DNA of 64,000 nucleotides, from the NCBI RefSeq assembly GCF_003606385.1, contig NZ_CP032514.1, forward strand, positions 62,001 through 126,000, in the 5' to 3' direction. The notes under the pieces are model-generated. The model searched no databases, was not told where the DNA came from, and was given only the letters and a program-made list of their open reading frames with translations. A program made the position numbers and the translations under genes. Shown here one piece after another: positions 35,408-45,720 of this stretch (position 1 is its first letter; every line of letters starts with the position of its first letter). The stretch is from Actinomyces lilanjuaniae (GTDB lineage: Bacteria; Actinomycetota; Actinomycetes; Actinomycetales; Actinomycetaceae).

Positions 35408-36002
35408 GACTTCCAGGTAAGACTGCCAGGTAGTGGGCGGCGGCTGCTCGGTGCGGTGCCTCGACACCGGATCAGGATTTTCTCAGGCTTTCACAGGTGG
35501 TTCATGGCTGCTATGGGGGTGTTTGTCCAGGAGCAGCGCGTTACATAGTGGGCACCGCTGGACAGGATCGGCCCTGAGGGGAGGGGAACCCGATGAGGGG
35601 CCGGGACTGAGTTCGGTGCGGGTTTAGGGACCCCGTTCCGGGCGCTCTGGCGAAGGAGGCCTGCCCCTCCTCGGCCTTATGGGAAGCCGGGTGGCAGGAG
35701 GGCCTCGTGAGGCTTGGGCCTGCGGTCCGGGGCAAAACCGCCCCGGACCGCAGGCCGGGTCCTCCTGACATACTGGGGCCGGTGTCCGTGGGCACGTTCC
35801 CAGACCTGCTACCTTCCCTGTTCTTTTGCTGCCTGACTTCCTTTCTTACCCATATGGGATAACTCTGGGCGCTGTTGGTGCGGCAAGTCCGGCACATGTG
35901 GACCGAAACGGTGACAGCACCCAGGTCACCACAAGTTGGTTGTCGAGTCCTACATCCACAGAATTCGATGGCTTACGGGGTGTACAAAAGGTGACATAGT
36001 CA
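35408..36002. other. Intergenic region with a strong hairpin
   Basis: About 600 bp with no coding ORF. It carries the 17-bp hairpin listed separately and, at its end, the leaderless promoter of the helical protein gene. The stretch 35800-36000 is less GC-rich. Confidence 0.4.
35717..35756. terminator. Perfect 17-bp GC-rich hairpin
   Basis: GGCCTGCGGTCCGGGGC (35717-35733), loop AAAACC, and the exact complement at 35740-35756. It lies 310 bp beyond the membrane protein stop. No T run follows, as is common for actinobacterial terminators. Confidence 0.6.
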
Positions 36003-36008
36003 TAACAT
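36003..36008 (+). promoter_or_regulatory. -10 box of a leaderless promoter
   Basis: TAACAT ends 6 nt before ATG 36015. Confidence 0.45.
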
Positions 36009-36014
36009 CGTGCC

Positions 36015-36278
36015 ATGACTTCCTTCCCCTCCTCACTCCTGTCTCTTGCCGAGGACGACTACGACGCCGGACTCGCGCTCATTCCCTCTGACGTCCCGGG
36101 GTCCTGGGTCGGCAGCGTCGCGCAGGCCTGTCGACTGAGCCTGGAGGAGGCTGCCACCCTGGTCGAGGGACTGCGGGCGCTGCTGTCTGCGGCCCAGGAG
36201 GCCGCAGCGACCATGGATGCCCGCGCCGAGCTGGCCGACGTGGAGCCCGGTGCCAGTCAGGCAGGCGATGGCTTGTGA
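36015..36278 (+). CDS. Small helical protein, possible partner of the lipase-like protein
   Basis: An 87-residue acidic protein, mostly alpha-helical by composition (SLEEAATLVEGLRALLSAAQEAAATMDARAELADV), with a single Trp at GSWVGSV. Size and helix content resemble WXG100-like or LXG-partner proteins, without a clear WXG. It overlaps the next gene by 4 bp (GTGA), so the two are made together. It may be a co-secreted partner or chaperone; function is inferred only from this arrangement. Confidence 0.55.
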   Translation: MTSFPSSLLSLAEDDYDAGLALIPSDVPGSWVGSVAQACRLSLEEAATLVEGLRALLSAAQEAAATMDARAELADVEPGASQAGDGL

Positions 36279-38140
36279 CTCTCCAGGAGGATGCCGGGCG
36301 CCCACTGGTCGGCGTCCTTCCCGGGCAGGAGCCAGGTGACCTAGACTCAGGCCACCAGTGGCACATGACTACCCCGGGCAGCGGCGCGGTCATCATGGTC
36401 GTGGGCGGCACGATCTCGGTAGATACTGCTGACCTGGACGCTTTCGCCGCTGCCCTGCGTGCTGCGGCGGAGTCCCTGGAGCAGGCCCTGGAGCACATCG
36501 GTGTGGCCCTGGCCCGGATGTACCTTGGCGACTGGTTCTCCGGCATCGGTGTCGCCAGGTCTCTGCTCGCGAGTCAGGGTGACCCCTCCGACCAGGCCTA
36601 CCAGGCCAGTCGGACGGAATGCGTCTCCTGCCTGGAGCGGCTGGCCAGCGGCCCCGGGTCCTTGTCGGAGACCGTTGCGACCCTGAGAGGCCTGGCAGCA
36701 GACGTCTCTGCCTGCTCTGAGACCTACCGGCTGGCGGAGACCGGGGCTGTTCCGGCGCTCAGCTCGATGGGGCCGGTGGACCTGGCCGCCTTTGACTGCG
36801 CGCTCGTTCGCACGGTGCTGGGCCCGGTGTCCTGGAGGGCGAGCCTCCTGGCCCGCCTGCTGACCGCAGTCGGCAGCCCCCTCTACAAGCTGGCCCAGGA
36901 CGACGAGGACCTTCAGGCGGTGGTCCAGGGGCTGGGGGTGCTGCTCAGCGACCCTGCCACCGCACGGTGGGTCAAGGACGACGTCGTCAGGCTCGCCCTG
37001 CTGACCAGGTGGTTGTCACAGGCGCGGACCGGGCGCGAGGCAATCACCATCCAGGTCTACCTGGAGGAGGTAGTCCAGCGCCTGGACCCGTGGGTGAGCG
37101 AGCAGCTGCCGGACCGGGTGCGGCAGGGGACGCAGGTGGTGGACACCTCGACCCTGACGCCCCTGCGGCGCGCCGCCCTTCATCTCGGGGCTGTGGCCGC
37201 GGCAAGCGGGTCGTGGCTGTTCGGCTCTCAGACGGGGATCAGCGTGACCCCTGTCGGCGGCCGGGGCTCCACCAGGGTGTCCCCGCCGCAGGAGGACCCC
37301 TACGGCCTGGGTAGCCAGGTGGGGGAGGGCCTGGTGGGCCAGGGTGAGCGCTGCACCGCGCCGGGCAGTATCGCCGAGGTCATCCGCCACGGGCAAGAGG
37401 TCCAGGGCAGACGGCACGACCTGGGGCAGGAGCACGAGGAGGCGGGTGTCATCTCGATCCAGCGGGTGGAACGTGCTGACGGCTCCCGCTCCTGGATGGT
37501 CTATGTTCCTGGCACGACAGGCTGGACCAGCGGCAACGGCGGTCCCCAGGACCTGCTGACCAACCTGGAGGCGGTCGGCGGGGCGCCGACCGCCATGGAC
37601 TCCGCGGTTGTCACCGCGATGCGGCAGGCGGGGATCCGCGACGACGAGGAGGTCGCTCTCTACGGGCACTCCCAGGGTGGTATTACGGTGTCCAACGTCG
37701 CTGCCGACCCCGCTGTCCAGGAGCGCTTCCGCGTCACCGCAGTCTTGACGGCAGGCAGTCCCGCCGCCGGCGCGGATGTTCCGGAGTGCGTGCGCGTCCT
37801 GCACCTGGAGAACGTCGGGGACGCCGTTCCCGGTCTGGATGCCACCCCCAACCCTGTGACGCAGCACCGTCAGACGGTTGTCATTGACTCGCGTGAGCAG
37901 GACGACGGAAGGTACCCTCACCGTGCAGGCAGCTACGCCCAGGCAGTCGAGGGGATCGAGGACAACGAGCCTGCCCTGCGGGAGTGGAACGAGGAGCTTG
38001 CCCGGGTCACAGGTGCCGGGGAGGAGGGGGTGCGGGTCGTGGAGTACACCTTCGCCGTCGAGCGCCTGACAACGGGCGGTTTCGACGGCCTGGAGCCGAC
38101 CCCTCGGCCACAGGCCGCCCCGGTGGACCCCAACGGGTAG
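36275..38140 (+). CDS. Alpha/beta-hydrolase (lipase-like) with helical N-terminal domain
   Basis: A 621-residue protein. The first 150 residues contain long helices typical of WXG/LXG-like modules (VDTADLDAFAAALRAAAESLEQALEHIG). The C-terminal third is an alpha/beta hydrolase with MVYVPGTTGW, nucleophile elbow YGHSQGGITV, and ENVGDAVPGLD toward the catalytic Asp/His. There is no classical signal peptide, so secretion, if any, would be by a type VII-like route. The start at GTG 36275 overlaps the preceding gene; an internal ATG near 36365 or 36395 is possible. Likely an esterase/phospholipase. Confidence 0.65.
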   Translation: MTLQEDAGRPLVGVLPGQEPGDLDSGHQWHMTTPGSGAVIMVVGGTISVDTADLDAFAAALRAAAESLEQALEHIGVALARMYLGDWFSGIGVARSLLASQGDPSDQAYQASRTECVSCLERLASGPGSLSETVATLRGLAADVSACSETYRLAETGAVPALSSMGPVDLAAFDCALVRTVLGPVSWRASLLARLLTAVGSPLYKLAQDDEDLQAVVQGLGVLLSDPATARWVKDDVVRLALLTRWLSQARTGREAITIQVYLEEVVQRLDPWVSEQLPDRVRQGTQVVDTSTLTPLRRAALHLGAVAAASGSWLFGSQTGISVTPVGGRGSTRVSPPQEDPYGLGSQVGEGLVGQGERCTAPGSIAEVIRHGQEVQGRRHDLGQEHEEAGVISIQRVERADGSRSWMVYVPGTTGWTSGNGGPQDLLTNLEAVGGAPTAMDSAVVTAMRQAGIRDDEEVALYGHSQGGITVSNVAADPAVQERFRVTAVLTAGSPAAGADVPECVRVLHLENVGDAVPGLDATPNPVTQHRQTVVIDSREQDDGRYPHRAGSYAQAVEGIEDNEPALREWNEELARVTGAGEEGVRVVEYTFAVERLTTGGFDGLEPTPRPQAAPVDPNG

Positions 38141-38188
38141 GGGGCGGACGGTGTCCCGGCCTTGGCTGCCTGGTGCTAGTCCCTGGTG

Positions 38189-38596
38189 CTAGTCCTCTGA
38201 GCGGACGAACATCGCCACGACCGCCGCTGAGATCACTGAGACGACTACCGACCCGGCCACGGCCCATCCGAAGGAGGCGACCTCAAGGCCCAGCGGCACC
38301 GAGCCCGCGGCCCCCAGGGTACCCAGGTGGTCGGTGAGCCACCCCGCCAGGCTGAGCATCGCCCCGTTGACCACGAGGGCGAACAGGCCGAAGGTCACGA
38401 TGTAGAGCGGGAAGGCCAGCACCCTTGCCACCGGCTTGATCACGGAGTTCACCAGTGCCAGGACGAGGCCGACAACCACCAGGTTCAGCCACATCTGCGC
38501 CGCCCCACCCGACCGGGGCACGTCAAGTCCAGGCAGCAGCGCCGCAGCCAGCCACAGGCCGACCGCGTTGCCGAGGGTCCGCACGATCATCTCCAT
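38189..38596 (-). CDS. Phage-holin-like 4-TM membrane protein (PF04020)
   Basis: A 135-residue protein with four membrane helices and the signature of the mycobacterial-type 4-TM holin-like family (NLVVVGLVLALVNSVIKPVARVLAFPLYIVTFGLFALVVNGAML). Despite the name it is a chromosomal protein without phage context; function unknown. ATG 38596 follows GGGAGGA. It diverges from the aminotransferase gene, the starts being 46 bp apart. Confidence 0.88.
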   Translation of the reverse strand: MEMIVRTLGNAVGLWLAAALLPGLDVPRSGGAAQMWLNLVVVGLVLALVNSVIKPVARVLAFPLYIVTFGLFALVVNGAMLSLAGWLTDHLGTLGAAGSVPLGLEVASFGWAVAGSVVVSVISAAVVAMFVRSED

Positions 38597-38642
38597 GGGC
38601 ACATCCTCCCAGAGTCCCCTGTGGGGTGCCAGGATAGGGGGT

Positions 38643-40210
<1,568 letters not shown>

Positions 40211-40215
<5 letters not shown>

Positions 40216-40268
40216 AGAAACTTCATAGGACAACATGGCTCCGTGTTGTCCTATGAAGTTTCTGTTGC
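40211..40268. terminator. Perfect 25-bp inverted repeat, AT-rich hairpin
   Basis: Arms 40211-40235 and 40244-40268 are exact complements around the loop TGGCTCCG. GC content is about 40%, far below the chromosome. It directly follows the GH13 remnant and may be its old terminator; the remaining 317 bp to dop contain no other feature I can support. Confidence 0.65.
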
Positions 40269-40585
40269 ATGAGCGGGGTGGGCCGCAGCCTGGGCCCGCG
40301 CCGGAAGGGGCTGGACGCGCAGCCCTCGGTGTGGTACAGGTGTACCAACGAGGGCTTCGGGCTCTCTCACGGTGACCAGACCCAGGCGTGCGGCTGACGG
40401 GGCTGGATTCAGCACGACGGCGTGCGCCGGGCCGTCACGGGCTCCCGGCTCCGGCTGGCCTGGTGGCCGCAGCTGCCAGCCCTGACGCCTTCGTCGGCTG
40501 GTCCCTGGGGCTGGCCCCGTGGCTGGTCGGCCCCAGGCCCCGACCACCACTGCCTGAGGCGACCAGCCCCCGGAAAGGACGAACG

Positions 40586-42379
40586 ATGATCACGGTACGC
40601 AGGATCATGGGTGTGGAGACCGAGTACGCCCTGGTCGACCGCGACGACCCCACCGCCGACCCCGACGACCTTGCTCGTCACCTCCTGTTCGCCTACGCGC
40701 GCGACGCCGCGACCCGGGGGCAGCCCTCCTCCCCGCACGTGCCCGCGGGTACCGGGCGGACCCTGCTGGATGGTGCGGGCTGCCGCTTCGACTACTCCGG
40801 GGAGCTTCCCGCCCGCGACGCCAGGGACGGGACCGACCACGAGCTGCCTGCCGAGGCCCGCACCCACGAGGAGACGGGCGCCGTTCTCACCGGGTCCGCC
40901 ACCCGCTGGATCAGGAGGGTCAACGCCTTCGAGTCCCACTACTACCGGGGCTCAGCCACCCACGCGGTCAACGGGGCCCGGCTCTACGTGGACCATACCC
41001 ACCCGGAGTACGCCTCGCCGGAGGTTCTCGGCCCCCGCCAGGCGGCCCGCTACGACATGGTCGGTGACCTCATCATGCACCGTGCCGAGGTTGCGCTGGG
41101 CCGCCAGCGCGGCACGCGGGTCCAGGTCCTCAAGAACAACACCGACGGACGCGGCGCCGCCTGGGGCGCCCACGAGAGCTACGCCGTGGACCGGGAGGTG
41201 GACTGGGACCTGCTGACTGCCGTCCTGCTGCCCTTCCTGGCCACCAGGCAGGTGGTCGGCGGCTCGGGGCGCCTTGGCATCGGGGCGCAGAGCCAGGCCC
41301 CGGGCTTCCAGATCTTTCAGCGCGCCGACTATGTGGAGCAGGAGGTGTCGCTGTACACCACCCGGGAGCGCCCTATTATCAACACCCGCGACGAGGCCCA
41401 CGCGGACCCGGTGCGCTGGCGGCGCCTGCACGTCATCACCTCCGACTCCTCGGTCCTGGCCGTCACCACGCTGCTGCGCACGGGCTCGACGGCGGCCCTG
41501 CTGTCCCTGGTGGAGGGCTACCCGCAGCGGGCCCAGGCCCTGGCCCAGCGCCTGGCCCTGGCCGACCCGGTGGGGGCCCTGCACGCCTTCTCCCACGACC
41601 CCAGCCTCCAGGTGCGTTGTGACCTGGCCGCAGGAGGCAGCATCTCCGCCCTGGAGGTCCAGCGTGCCTTCCTCGACGAGATCCGTGACGTAGCCGGGAC
41701 GGGCGCTGACGAGGAGACTCAGGAGATCCTGGACCTGTGGGATGAGGCCCTCGACGCCCTGGAGCGTGGGTACCAGCACGCGGCCCACCTGGTGGAGTGG
41801 TGCGCCAAGCTGGTGGTGCTGGAGCGTCTGCGCTCCCGCTACGGGTGCGGCTGGGACGACCCGCGCCTGCGCGCGGCCGACCTGCGGTTCAGCGCCGTCG
41901 ACCCCACCGTCTCGCTGGCTGCTGCGCTGGAGCGGGGTGGAATGGTGCGGCGCGTCGTGGAGGAGGACGCCGTGCTCCGCGGGGTGGAGACCGCCCCGGC
42001 GCAGACCCGTGCCGGCGGACGGGCCGCGCTTGTCCGGGCGTTCCCCGACCGCGTGTGGGCGGCGGGATGGACCTCCCTGGTGGTGGACACCGGCGCCAGG
42101 AACCTGCTGCGCGTCAGCCTGCCCGACCCGGCCCGACCCACAGCCGCCGAGGTTGAGCGGGCGCTCGCGGCGGGCTGCGTCACCGACCAGGGCACCCAGC
42201 CTGACCCCCACCGGACCGTTAGCCCCGGGGCCGGCTCTGGCACTGGCCGCGACGTCGGCCCTGCCGTGGGTCACGGCACCAGGCCCGGTATCGAGACCGT
42301 CCTGGGCGCTCTGGGGGTTGAGGTGCCCGACGAGCCCGCCATCTACGGCTGGGACGAGGGATACTACGAGACCCACTAG
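40586..42379 (+). CDS. dop: Depupylase/Pup deamidase Dop
   Basis: A 597-residue member of the Dop/PafA glutamine-synthetase-like family. The start RRIMGVETEYALV is the nucleotide-site motif with Glu; later KNNTDGRGAAWGAHESY resembles Dop (NNTDGKGASYGTHENY) more than PafA (NNTDSAGNSYG). Dop converts Pup-Gln to Pup-Glu and removes Pup from proteins. It is about 95 residues longer than usual, partly from a Gly/Pro/His-rich insert at about 535-570. ATG 40586 follows GGAAAGGA. No pup, mpa or proteasome gene is adjacent. Confidence 0.88.
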   Translation: MITVRRIMGVETEYALVDRDDPTADPDDLARHLLFAYARDAATRGQPSSPHVPAGTGRTLLDGAGCRFDYSGELPARDARDGTDHELPAEARTHEETGAVLTGSATRWIRRVNAFESHYYRGSATHAVNGARLYVDHTHPEYASPEVLGPRQAARYDMVGDLIMHRAEVALGRQRGTRVQVLKNNTDGRGAAWGAHESYAVDREVDWDLLTAVLLPFLATRQVVGGSGRLGIGAQSQAPGFQIFQRADYVEQEVSLYTTRERPIINTRDEAHADPVRWRRLHVITSDSSVLAVTTLLRTGSTAALLSLVEGYPQRAQALAQRLALADPVGALHAFSHDPSLQVRCDLAAGGSISALEVQRAFLDEIRDVAGTGADEETQEILDLWDEALDALERGYQHAAHLVEWCAKLVVLERLRSRYGCGWDDPRLRAADLRFSAVDPTVSLAAALERGGMVRRVVEEDAVLRGVETAPAQTRAGGRAALVRAFPDRVWAAGWTSLVVDTGARNLLRVSLPDPARPTAAEVERALAAGCVTDQGTQPDPHRTVSPGAGSGTGRDVGPAVGHGTRPGIETVLGALGVEVPDEPAIYGWDEGYYETH

Positions 42380-42450
42380 AAGGACTGCGCCACCACGGGC
42401 TGGCCACAGGGTGCCTGCCATCAGGGGGTGCGTGCACACACCCGGGGCGA

Positions 42451-42498
42451 CTGAATCCTCGTAGATGACCCGTGTACGCGTCATCTAGGAGGATTCAG
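42451..42498. terminator. Long hairpin between convergent genes
   Basis: A 19-bp stem with one G-G mismatch (CTGAATCCTC-GTAGATGAC against GTCATCTAG-GAGGATTCAG) and a 10-nt loop lies between the dop stop and the convergent Cthe_2159-like gene. Probably a bidirectional terminator. Confidence 0.65.
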
Positions 42499-42595
42499 CC
42501 GCTCGGCGAGGGCTCGGTCTCCCCAGGGCGGCTCGCACCACTCAGCCCTGCGAGGCACCGCCCTGCGCAGATGCTCCGTCCTGAGGCTCCCTTCC

Positions 42596-44509
42596 TCAGC
42601 CCTGGGGCGCCGTCCCGTCCGGCTGGGCGCCGCCGGCACCACCACCCTGGGGGGCCTGACCGTCCTGAGGGTCACCACCACCAGGGCCGCCCATCCCCGA
42701 CGACAGCGCGGCCGCAGTCCCTGTGGCCGAGCCGCCGGAGGTGGAGGCCACCGTGTACTCCTGGCCCTCGGTCAGGCCGATGACCGTGACCGCCTCGGCG
42801 GTGAAGGTCACTTCCAGGGAGGCGACTTCCTCCCCGGCGGAGTCAGCGGCGGCTTCAGTGACGGTCAGTGTGTCCCCGCTGGTTACGGAGGGTGACCCGG
42901 TCAGGCCTACCAGCTGGCTGGCGCCGTTGACGTCGATGGCACCGTCCATGGCCCCGGCCTGCCCGGAGACCAGGACGATCCCGCCGGTGACGTAGGCCGA
43001 CCCGTTGGAGTCGATGCCGTCGGAGGAGGCGTAGGAGACCTGCACCTCGCCCCCGGAGACCGTCAGCACGGATCCGTCGTCGGCCTCGGTGTCGGTCTCG
43101 GCGGCCTCGTAGCCCTCAATGACAACGTCGCCGCTGGAGGCGTTGATGCCGTCGTCACCGGAGGCGATGTGGAGCCTCCCGTCACCTACGTTGATGAAGG
43201 CCGCCTCGACGCCCTCGTGGGCCGCGTCCACTGTCACCGTCCCGGAGTCCTGGGTGTAGCTCACCCCTGCGGTAATCCCCTTGGGGGAGGACGAGGAGTC
43301 GTCAGTGTCCTCAGCCGACTCCTCGGTGGACTGCTCAGAGGGGTCGGTCTGATCCTGGCCGGGCGCCACCTCCTCGATGACGGCGTTGGCCTGCCCGCCA
43401 CCAGCGGTGATGGTCACGGTGGTCCCCGCGACGGTGACGTCAGTGTGTGCGGTGATCCCGTCGTCCCCGGCGGTCAGGGTGACGTCTGCCTGCCCCAGCG
43501 CGACAAACCCCTTGGTCTCGTCGTCGTCCTCGCTGGACTTCAGGCCGTCGTCGCCTGCGGTGACGGTTAGCGTCCCGGACTCCACCACCAGGTAGTCCTT
43601 ACCACGCACTCCGTCGTCGGCGGCGGTGACGGTGATGGTGGTGTCCCCGGTGACCACCAGGCCGTTCTTGGAGGAGATGCCGTCGTTGTAGGAGCCGGTC
43701 ACGTCCAGGGAGCCGGTCCCGGTGATGGTGAGCGTGTCGGAGGAGAAGAGGGCCGCGGTAGGGGCGTCCTCGGAGGTGTCGGCGTAGGTCTGTGCGTCAG
43801 CCAGGGTGTTGGTTGAGCCCTGAGCCAGGACGATGACCGCCTCGCCAGCGTCCTGGACGTTGACAGCGGCCCCGGTGGTGCTGGTGACGTTCGCTCCGTC
43901 CAGGACTAGGCGGACCTCGGCGTCAGGGGCGTTGACCACGAGCTGGCCGTCGGTGGCCTCCCCGGAGACCACGTAGGTGCCGCCAGCGGTAATGGTGACG
44001 GTGGAGCCCTCCGTGCTCGCGCCCTCACCGTCGACCGTGGCGGAGGTCCCGGCCAGGCTGATAGTGGTGGCAGAGGAGGCGTCATAGGTGCCCGCGTCGT
44101 CCTGCTCGGTGGTCACGTCGGCCACCTCGGCGTTGGCGGCCAGGATGTCGGCGGTAGTGGCGCCCGTGGAGGCCTGGGCGACGGCGGAGCCGATCGTGGT
44201 CCAGGCCGTTGTCGAGGACTCCTCCTGGGAGCTGGTAGCGGAGTCGCTGGAGTCCTGGGAGCTGTCCTGGGACTCAGAATCCTGGGAGTCAGAACCCTGG
44301 GGGTCAGAGTCCTGAGAGTCGGAGTCCTGAGAGTCGGTTCCGGAGGACTCCGTGCCGTCTGAGGAGGCGCTGGCGCCGGAGGAGGCGGGGCTGCTTGACA
44401 CGGAGCCCGAGCCTGCCAGGTTCCAGCACCCGGCGGTCAGTGCAGTAGAGGCGAGGAGGGCGAGGGCGGCGCAGGCTCGTCGGCCGGTGCGGTAGCGGGG
44501 TGTCTTCAC
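42596..44509 (-). CDS. Cthe_2159-family carbohydrate-binding lipoprotein
   Basis: A 637-residue lipoprotein: signal peptide with lipobox LTAGC (C27), a Ser/Asp/Gln linker (repeated SQDSD units, about 35-95), then a long domain of repeated beta-strand units such as DGISSKNGLVVTGDTTITV, DDGVRGKDYLVVESGTLTV and DDGITAHTDVTV. These are the right-handed beta-helix repeats of the Cthe_2159 family (polysaccharide/polygalacturonate-binding, Ca2+ sites). The C-terminus is Gly/Pro/Gln-rich. It is the last gene of the DUF4956-VTC operon, 27 bp after VTC. Confidence 0.85.
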   Translation of the reverse strand: MKTPRYRTGRRACAALALLASTALTAGCWNLAGSGSVSSSPASSGASASSDGTESSGTDSQDSDSQDSDPQGSDSQDSESQDSSQDSSDSATSSQEESSTTAWTTIGSAVAQASTGATTADILAANAEVADVTTEQDDAGTYDASSATTISLAGTSATVDGEGASTEGSTVTITAGGTYVVSGEATDGQLVVNAPDAEVRLVLDGANVTSTTGAAVNVQDAGEAVIVLAQGSTNTLADAQTYADTSEDAPTAALFSSDTLTITGTGSLDVTGSYNDGISSKNGLVVTGDTTITVTAADDGVRGKDYLVVESGTLTVTAGDDGLKSSEDDDETKGFVALGQADVTLTAGDDGITAHTDVTVAGTTVTITAGGGQANAVIEEVAPGQDQTDPSEQSTEESAEDTDDSSSSPKGITAGVSYTQDSGTVTVDAAHEGVEAAFINVGDGRLHIASGDDGINASSGDVVIEGYEAAETDTEADDGSVLTVSGGEVQVSYASSDGIDSNGSAYVTGGIVLVSGQAGAMDGAIDVNGASQLVGLTGSPSVTSGDTLTVTEAAADSAGEEVASLEVTFTAEAVTVIGLTEGQEYTVASTSGGSATGTAAALSSGMGGPGGGDPQDGQAPQGGGAGGAQPDGTAPQG

Positions 44510-44536
44510 TGGTGTTCTCCTGGTTGAGGGGCGGTC

Positions 44537-45580
44537 TCAGGCGGCGGGCGTGACGTCGGCCGTGACACCGCAGGTGGACGTGGCGTGGGCGAGCTCGCGG
44601 GTCAGGGTGCGGTGCCACTTGTGGGACGGCAGCTCGGGGTGGAGGACGGCCATGGCTGTGGCGTACTTGGAGATGCCCACGGGGCGGTACCCCCTGGCCC
44701 ACAGGAGCCGGTCCGCCGGGGAGGAGGCCGCAGAGGTCTTGGTCTCGACGACGGCGAGCCCGTTGACGCGCACCGTGTGTCCTGTGCGGTCGGTCCGCGC
44801 CCTCCAGGCCAGGGAGGTGTCGATAGTGAGGCGGGCCTCCTCGGCGGGCAGGTGCAGGGTGGTTCGCTCGTAGGTGCTGTCCAGGACGGGGGACAGCTGG
44901 GCCGTGGTACGCCGCGCGTCGTCCTGGTTGCCGATCCCGGCCTCGCGCAGGCAGGTGGCCACGTAGTCACGCCCGGCTCTGGTGATCCGGCTGGCGTCGC
45001 GGGAGCGGTAGTCCAGGCGCTCCTTGACCGTGGTCTCGCGCGAGCCCTGCGTCTTGACCTCCAGGAAGCACAGGTCGGAGTCCAGGTAGGTGCGGGTGCG
45101 GACCTTGAAGCGACGGCGCCGCTTGCGGGCTGCCAGGTAGTAGGACTCCAGGCTGGGGGTGTCGAAGTAGGTGGAGGCATAGCGGAAGCGGCGCAGCCCG
45201 TCGATCTGAAGGACGTGGGCCTGCCCGGCCAGCGCACCAAGAAGGTCCTGGGCGACTGCCAGGGGCACCAGGTACTTGCGGTCGACCCGGGTCAGCAGCC
45301 CCGCTGCGGCGTTGAGCTCGGCCAGGGTGATGGCGGGCAGGTGGTCAGTGCTGAGTCCGTCATCCCGACGGATGGATGGTGGTTCCGGGTAGGCCGGGGA
45401 CGGCGCGACTGGTGCGGTGGCCGGTGCCAGGGGCGCGAGCGGTGCTGCCACCGGGGAGGCAGGGGCGGGTGCTACAGAGGTGGTTGCACCAGGAGCCATA
45501 AGGCGCAGGGAGCTTCTGCGCCGCGCGACGCGTGACGACGTCGTGGGCGCGGGTGCCAGGGTCAGGGGTGCTGTACTCAT
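44537..45580 (-). CDS. VTC-domain polyphosphate polymerase
   Basis: A 347-residue protein. After about 75 Ala/Pro-rich residues comes the VTC tunnel domain: LLTRVDRKYLVPL, YASTYFDTPSLESYYLAARKR, RRRFKVRTRTYLDS, CFLEVKTQGSRETTVKERL and SVETK-like VVETKTSAA. Basic residues line the tunnel that binds polyphosphate; yeast VTC makes polyphosphate from ATP, and bacterial members are associated with CotH or surface lipoproteins. ATG 45580 was chosen over a longer Arg/Pro-rich frame. It lies 140 bp after the DUF4956 gene. Confidence 0.88.
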   Translation of the reverse strand: MSTAPLTLAPAPTTSSRVARRRSSLRLMAPGATTSVAPAPASPVAAPLAPLAPATAPVAPSPAYPEPPSIRRDDGLSTDHLPAITLAELNAAAGLLTRVDRKYLVPLAVAQDLLGALAGQAHVLQIDGLRRFRYASTYFDTPSLESYYLAARKRRRRFKVRTRTYLDSDLCFLEVKTQGSRETTVKERLDYRSRDASRITRAGRDYVATCLREAGIGNQDDARRTTAQLSPVLDSTYERTTLHLPAEEARLTIDTSLAWRARTDRTGHTVRVNGLAVVETKTSAASSPADRLLWARGYRPVGISKYATAMAVLHPELPSHKWHRTLTRELAHATSTCGVTADVTPAA

Positions 45581-45720
45581 GGATCCTTGTCCTTCTTCCG
45601 TCCTGTCTCTGCTGTTCTTTGCTGTTCTTTCGTAGTTCTTGGCTCGACGGTGCCGTGTCCTGCTCGGGGTGTGCTCTGCGCTGTGGACGGCAGGCAGCCT
45701 CGCTAGCCCGGCGGTCCGGG

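Noticed and set aside
40952..42484. 510-codon minus-strand ORF
   Set aside because: Antisense shadow of dop; no motif or ribosome site.
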